From assembly GCF_003967015.1 (NCBI RefSeq), contig NZ_AP017560.1, positions 620,001 to 684,000 of the forward strand: a DNA stretch of 64,000 nucleotides, read 5' to 3'. Under the pieces are notes generated by a model. That model had not been told where the DNA came from and ran no database searches. It worked only from the letters and a program-made list of their open reading frames with translations. The position numbers and the translations under genes are program-made. Shown here piece after piece: positions 61,257 through 64,000 of this stretch. The DNA comes from Pseudanabaena sp. ABRG5-3 (lineage in GTDB: Bacteria > Cyanobacteriota > Cyanobacteriia > Pseudanabaenales > Pseudanabaenaceae). How positions within the stretch are numbered: position 1 is the first letter of the stretch; each line of letters starts with the position of its first letter.

Positions 61257-62744
61257 TTATTTCTTTTTGGGTTTCGGCTTTTTTTCTAGAAGGGCGCGAC
61301 TTTGTCTAACAAAAGGAAAGTCGGGCTTAATTTCAAGAGCCTTATCATAGGCAGCGATCGCCTCATTCTCACGATCCAGTTTCGCTAGAGAAAACCCTTT
61401 GGCAGCCCAAGCATCGGCATTATTGGGTTCTAGCTTTAAGGCTTCTTCCGCCTTGGCTAATGCTTCCTGTGGTTTGTCGTTACGATTGAGCAAGATTGCC
61501 TGAGCAAGTAGTTCTTCGGCAGACTTAGTAGGAGCAGGGCTAGCGGTCGATGCACTGGGAAGAATTGGTAAAGCAGGAGGGGTTGGAGGGAGAGGGATGC
61601 TTATAACAACATTAGGACTTTCTGATTTTGGTGGTGTATTCGTCGATTTCACGATCGCCACAACTGCGGAGATGGCAACAATGCTCCCAGCAATGATCGC
61701 CAACTTTTTCCAAGGATAGACATTTTGTTGCTGAAACTTACTGACATTGGTGGTGTTAAACCGACTTACGCTAGGAGATTCCTGCATATTTGCGGGTATA
61801 TCAGTTGATTGGGCTGATTGGGTGATCGCTTGGGGCGAAGTAATAATTGTGGAACTGTTATTAGCATCTACATTAGGATGGCTACTAATTAACGTTGGTA
61901 AGTCATGCTCATTGATGCTAGGTAGAGAAGCGATCGCTGTTAAGACTTCTTGGGCAGTTTGGTAGCGTTGGCGGAAGTCATAGCGAACCATTTTATCGAG
62001 GATATCGAGAAATTGTGGTGAATAGTTGCCCTGTACATGCTCACGCCACATTAATTCCGCAGTTTCAGGATGCTCACCAAATAAGCGTGGTTCAGCACCT
62101 GTAATTGCCTGAATACCGATCATCCCGACAGCATAAATGTCACTACTAAAGCGGGGCTTGCCATTGACCTGCTCAATGGGCATATATCCGGGGGAACCGA
62201 TCGCGATCGTCAGATTGGTATGCCCCTGTGAGTCACCTGCTAAGCCATTAATTTCCTTAACTGCACCAAAGTCAATCAGGACGATTTTGCGATCTGCCTT
62301 GCGCCGAATTAAATTAGCAGGCTTGATATCTCGATGTACTATGCCCCGTTCATGCACAAATACCAATATTTCTAAAATCTCTTGCAGCAGCGCAATCACC
62401 ACAAACTCAGGCGATCGCTTACCATTGCCAATGTCCTTAGTCAGATCCGTGCCATCAGCAAATTCTTGAACTAAATAAAATTCTTCGCCTTCTTGAAAGT
62501 GGGCAAGCAAGCGTGGAATGCGATCGTGCGAACCCAATGAGTAAAGCATTTCTGCTTCTTTATCGAAGAGTCGCTTAGCAGTTTCCAGCACAAAAGGCTC
62601 ACGGGAAATCGGCTTAAGTTGCTTGACCACACAGGTGGGATGGGTAGGTAGGTCAATATCTTCTGCGAGATAGGTTTGCCCAAAGCCACCACCACCAAGG
62701 TGACTAATAATCTTGTAATGCCCTCTAAGTACGGTATTTAACAC
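61257..62744 (-). CDS. Serine/threonine protein kinase with C-terminal TPRs
   Basis: GTG 62744 (VLNTVLRGHYKIISHLGGGG) is the likely start; the longer frame begins with TTG 62798. 495 residues. Kinase domain (about 8-275) has the P-loop LGGGGFGQTYLAED, catalytic HRDIKPANLI and DFGAVKEI. A single membrane helix (about 350-372, LAIIAGSIVAISAVVAIV) and a proline-rich stretch follow. TPR units at the end (about 415-485) read LLAQAILLNRNDKPQEALAK. Receptor-like kinase facing in; the extracellular TPRs may sense a protein partner. Confidence 0.88.
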   Translation of the reverse strand: MLNTVLRGHYKIISHLGGGGFGQTYLAEDIDLPTHPTCVVKQLKPISREPFVLETAKRLFDKEAEMLYSLGSHDRIPRLLAHFQEGEEFYLVQEFADGTDLTKDIGNGKRSPEFVVIALLQEILEILVFVHERGIVHRDIKPANLIRRKADRKIVLIDFGAVKEINGLAGDSQGHTNLTIAIGSPGYMPIEQVNGKPRFSSDIYAVGMIGIQAITGAEPRLFGEHPETAELMWREHVQGNYSPQFLDILDKMVRYDFRQRYQTAQEVLTAIASLPSINEHDLPTLISSHPNVDANNSSTIITSPQAITQSAQSTDIPANMQESPSVSRFNTTNVSKFQQQNVYPWKKLAIIAGSIVAISAVVAIVKSTNTPPKSESPNVVISIPLPPTPPALPILPSASTASPAPTKSAEELLAQAILLNRNDKPQEALAKAEEALKLEPNNADAWAAKGFSLAKLDRENEAIAAYDKALEIKPDFPFVRQSRALLEKKPKPKKK

Positions 62745-62820
62745 ATTTACTCTACGGGTTATTGATAAAAATTTATAGCCATTATCGCAAAGACTCAAGC
62801 ATTAGGGACGCGAAAGAAAA

Positions 62821-62879
62821 TAAAGAACCAGATTTTTTGTGGTTTAGCTTTGCCACGCCACAAAAAATCTGGTTCTTTA
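62821..62879. repeat. Family B hairpin repeat, longest perfect copy
   Basis: Perfect 22-bp arms at 62821-62842 and 62858-62879, core AACCAGATTTTTTGTGG. Same core as the copies at 6892, 8897 and 54664. It lies upstream of the kinase gene. Confidence 0.7.
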
Positions 62880-62955
62880 TTGAAATTTTGTTATGGATTT
62901 ATGCAAACATTTGCTAATATATAAATCGCTCTGAAATTTGAGCAAGCAAAACAAC

Positions 62956-63027
62956 GGGTGACTGGCGCAGTGGTAGCGCATCGGACTCTTAATCCGCTGG
63001 CCCTGGGTTCGAATCCCAGGTCACCCA
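62956..63027 (+). tRNA. tRNA-Lys (anticodon CTT)
   Basis: 72-nt cloverleaf: acceptor GGGTGAC/GTCACCC with discriminator A, D-arm GCGC/GCGC, anticodon stem with loop CTCTTAA giving CTT (reads AAG), and T-arm CCTGGGTTCGAATCCCAGG. No encoded CCA tail; the sequence after A is TTT. Confidence 0.95.
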
Positions 63028-63317
63028 TTTTTAAAAATTCAAAAAATTTAAGAGTTAATAATCTTTCAAGACTTTCTTTGAAATTTCAGTAATGGTTTTC
63101 TTGAAGTAGGTTCTTGTATCGCTTAATAATGTTTGGCTACTTTGGTTCCATTGCTAACTTTAATCTTTCTCTTCCAATCTTATCGATCCATGAACCTATA
63201 GAACACATGATCACGGTGTTGATTGCCTAGCTGATTTTGGCGATCGCGATAGGAACAAAGTCAAACCATTATTAGTCATATTTAGATAGAACCCTATCGG
63301 CATCCCCAGAGGCGTTT
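63028..63317. other. 290-bp spacer without a gene
   Basis: Nothing coding was found. One HIP1-like GGCGATCGCG lies at about 63239. Probably promoter DNA for the following secreted protein. Confidence 0.4.
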
Positions 63318-64000
63318 ATGAGCGTTCAACAAAGTTCAAAATTGGCAGTTATTTCATCTGTCAGTATGGCTCTAAGTATTGCAGCAACTTCCTTAATGGC
63401 AAGTCCTAGCGAAGCTTATTCACGATCGCGTTTACAATCTCAATCACAAGTATCTCAACCGCAAACACCTAGCCAACCAACTTACCCCAAAGTTTCGCAG
63501 CTATTTCGCTCGACGTTGAGTTTACCTGCGGGACAAGCGATCGCTACCAAAATTAATCGCCAAGATACTCTTTACATCGCTAAGGGTGAAACTGTAAATG
63601 CCACCCTCCTCGTTGCCCAAGATATTACAGCGCCCAGTAACGGTACAGTTTTAATTCCTGCGGGAGCCGTCATCGAAGGACAATTTGTACCCGTAGAAGG
63701 AGGTTCTAAATTTGTCGCCCAAAAGTTTACTAGCCGTGGTGCAACGGTCAGCCTACAGGCTGAATCAGCACTGATTAATGACATCAAAGATCCCCGTGAA
63801 ACTAATGCTGGTTCAATCTTGACCGATGCAGGTATTGGTGGAGCCGCAGGTGCAGTTTTGAGTGGAGTCTTGCGTGGTAATGTGCAGATTCTCGATGTAT
63901 TAGGTGGTGCGGCGGCTGGTGCAGTAATTGGGAATGTAACTGCGCCACAAGTGACAGTCATCGAGCCTAATGCAGTCATTAATATTTTGACTAAACAAAC
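63318..64000 (+). CDS. Secreted cyanobacterial protein, C-terminus beyond the window
   Basis: At least 227 residues. The N-terminal signal peptide (about 1-33, MSVQQSSKLAVISSVSMALS then IAATSLMASPSEAYS) is followed by a Gln/Ser/Pro-rich linker. The next region, about 70-190, includes TAPSNGTVLIPAGAVIEGQF and a Gly/Ala-rich part with DAGIGGAAGAVLSGVLRGN. The glycine-rich segment may be a membrane-associated or assembly hairpin. I recognise no family. The end is cut off by the window edge. Confidence 0.75.
   Translation, partial: MSVQQSSKLAVISSVSMALSIAATSLMASPSEAYSRSRLQSQSQVSQPQTPSQPTYPKVSQLFRSTLSLPAGQAIATKINRQDTLYIAKGETVNATLLVAQDITAPSNGTVLIPAGAVIEGQFVPVEGGSKFVAQKFTSRGATVSLQAESALINDIKDPRETNAGSILTDAGIGGAAGAVLSGVLRGNVQILDVLGGAAAGAVIGNVTAPQVTVIEPNAVINILTKQ

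Noticed and set aside
63572-63979. Minus-strand open frame of 135 codons
   Set aside because: Shadow of the Gly/Ala/Thr-rich secreted protein on the plus strand; the sense frame has a signal peptide and good codon use.
1-64000. Many GCGATCGC octamers
   Set aside because: This is the HIP1 motif of cyanobacterial genomes, not an array, CRISPR or restriction island. No CRISPR array was seen.

Overview
The window comes from a cyanobacterial chromosome. The octamer GCGATCGC (HIP1) is scattered through most of it, and many genes belong to cyanobacterium-specific or cyanobacterium-typical families: DUF3386, DUF3352, a PATAN-type response regulator, ComFB proteins, DUF29, a cytochrome cM-like protein, a split pntA1/pntA2/pntB set and a class II ribonucleotide reductase with an intein. 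Moderate GC and many perfect hairpins would suit a Pseudanabaena-like filamentous strain, but the sequence alone does not prove a genus.

Layout. 1-8,900: the start of tsf, a gamma-glutamylcyclotransferase-like gene, a double-AAA ATPase, several cyanobacterial hypotheticals and a PATAN-REC response regulator, with a 0.9 kb gene-free stretch (6,772-7,653) holding two palindromic repeats and a 132-bp MITE. 9,200-12,700: a decaying toxin-antitoxin (TA) island with a duplicated DUF433 antitoxin carrying wrecked DUF5615 toxins, BrnT and its antitoxin, MazF with a DUF104-like antitoxin, an HNH protein and two orphan antitoxin-like genes. 12,700-18,800: nrdJ with a 407-residue intein, a new 47-codon small gene, cinA, khpA and rpsP. 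19,100-34,800: a surface-glycan cluster exported by an ABC transporter (Wzm/Wzt), with four GT4 glycosyltransferases, a GT9 enzyme, a glycosyltransferase-methyltransferase fusion, C- and FkbM-type methyltransferases, a GMD and a catalytically altered GMD-like paralogue. Two DUF29 genes sit between wzm and wzt.

34,900-42,200: a CobT-like protein, a DUF2256 zinc-finger mini-gene, a Uma2 remnant, xseBA, an SH3-like secreted protein, an Rrf2 regulator and the pntA1-pntA2-pntB transhydrogenase operon. 42,500-50,550: a defence/TA island centred on a large NACHT NTPase with HEAT-like repeats (44,347-48,333). Around it lie HicBA, a DUF4258 gene, a phospholipase-D-like remnant, DUF2281-MazF, YefM-YoeB, MNT-HEPN and several broken genes. 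50,600-64,000: housekeeping genes, including mtnA and mtnP (methionine salvage), a membrane-anchored subtilase, a Rieske lipoprotein, CheW, tandem-ComFB, hslO, hemE, a cytM-like gene, rph, a Ser/Thr kinase with TPRs, tRNA-Lys(CTT) and an incomplete secreted-protein gene.

How the parts relate. The glycan genes form one long leftward run, which suggests co-expression of synthesis and export. The TA and NACHT islands show duplication, truncation and direct repeats typical of fast-turnover accessory DNA. Two families of palindromic repeats and many long perfect hairpins lie between genes, often spanning both stop codons of convergent pairs. The best candidate for an undescribed system is the NACHT protein, whose HEAT-repeat half is AT-rich and lacks HIP1 sites, unlike its own NTPase half.
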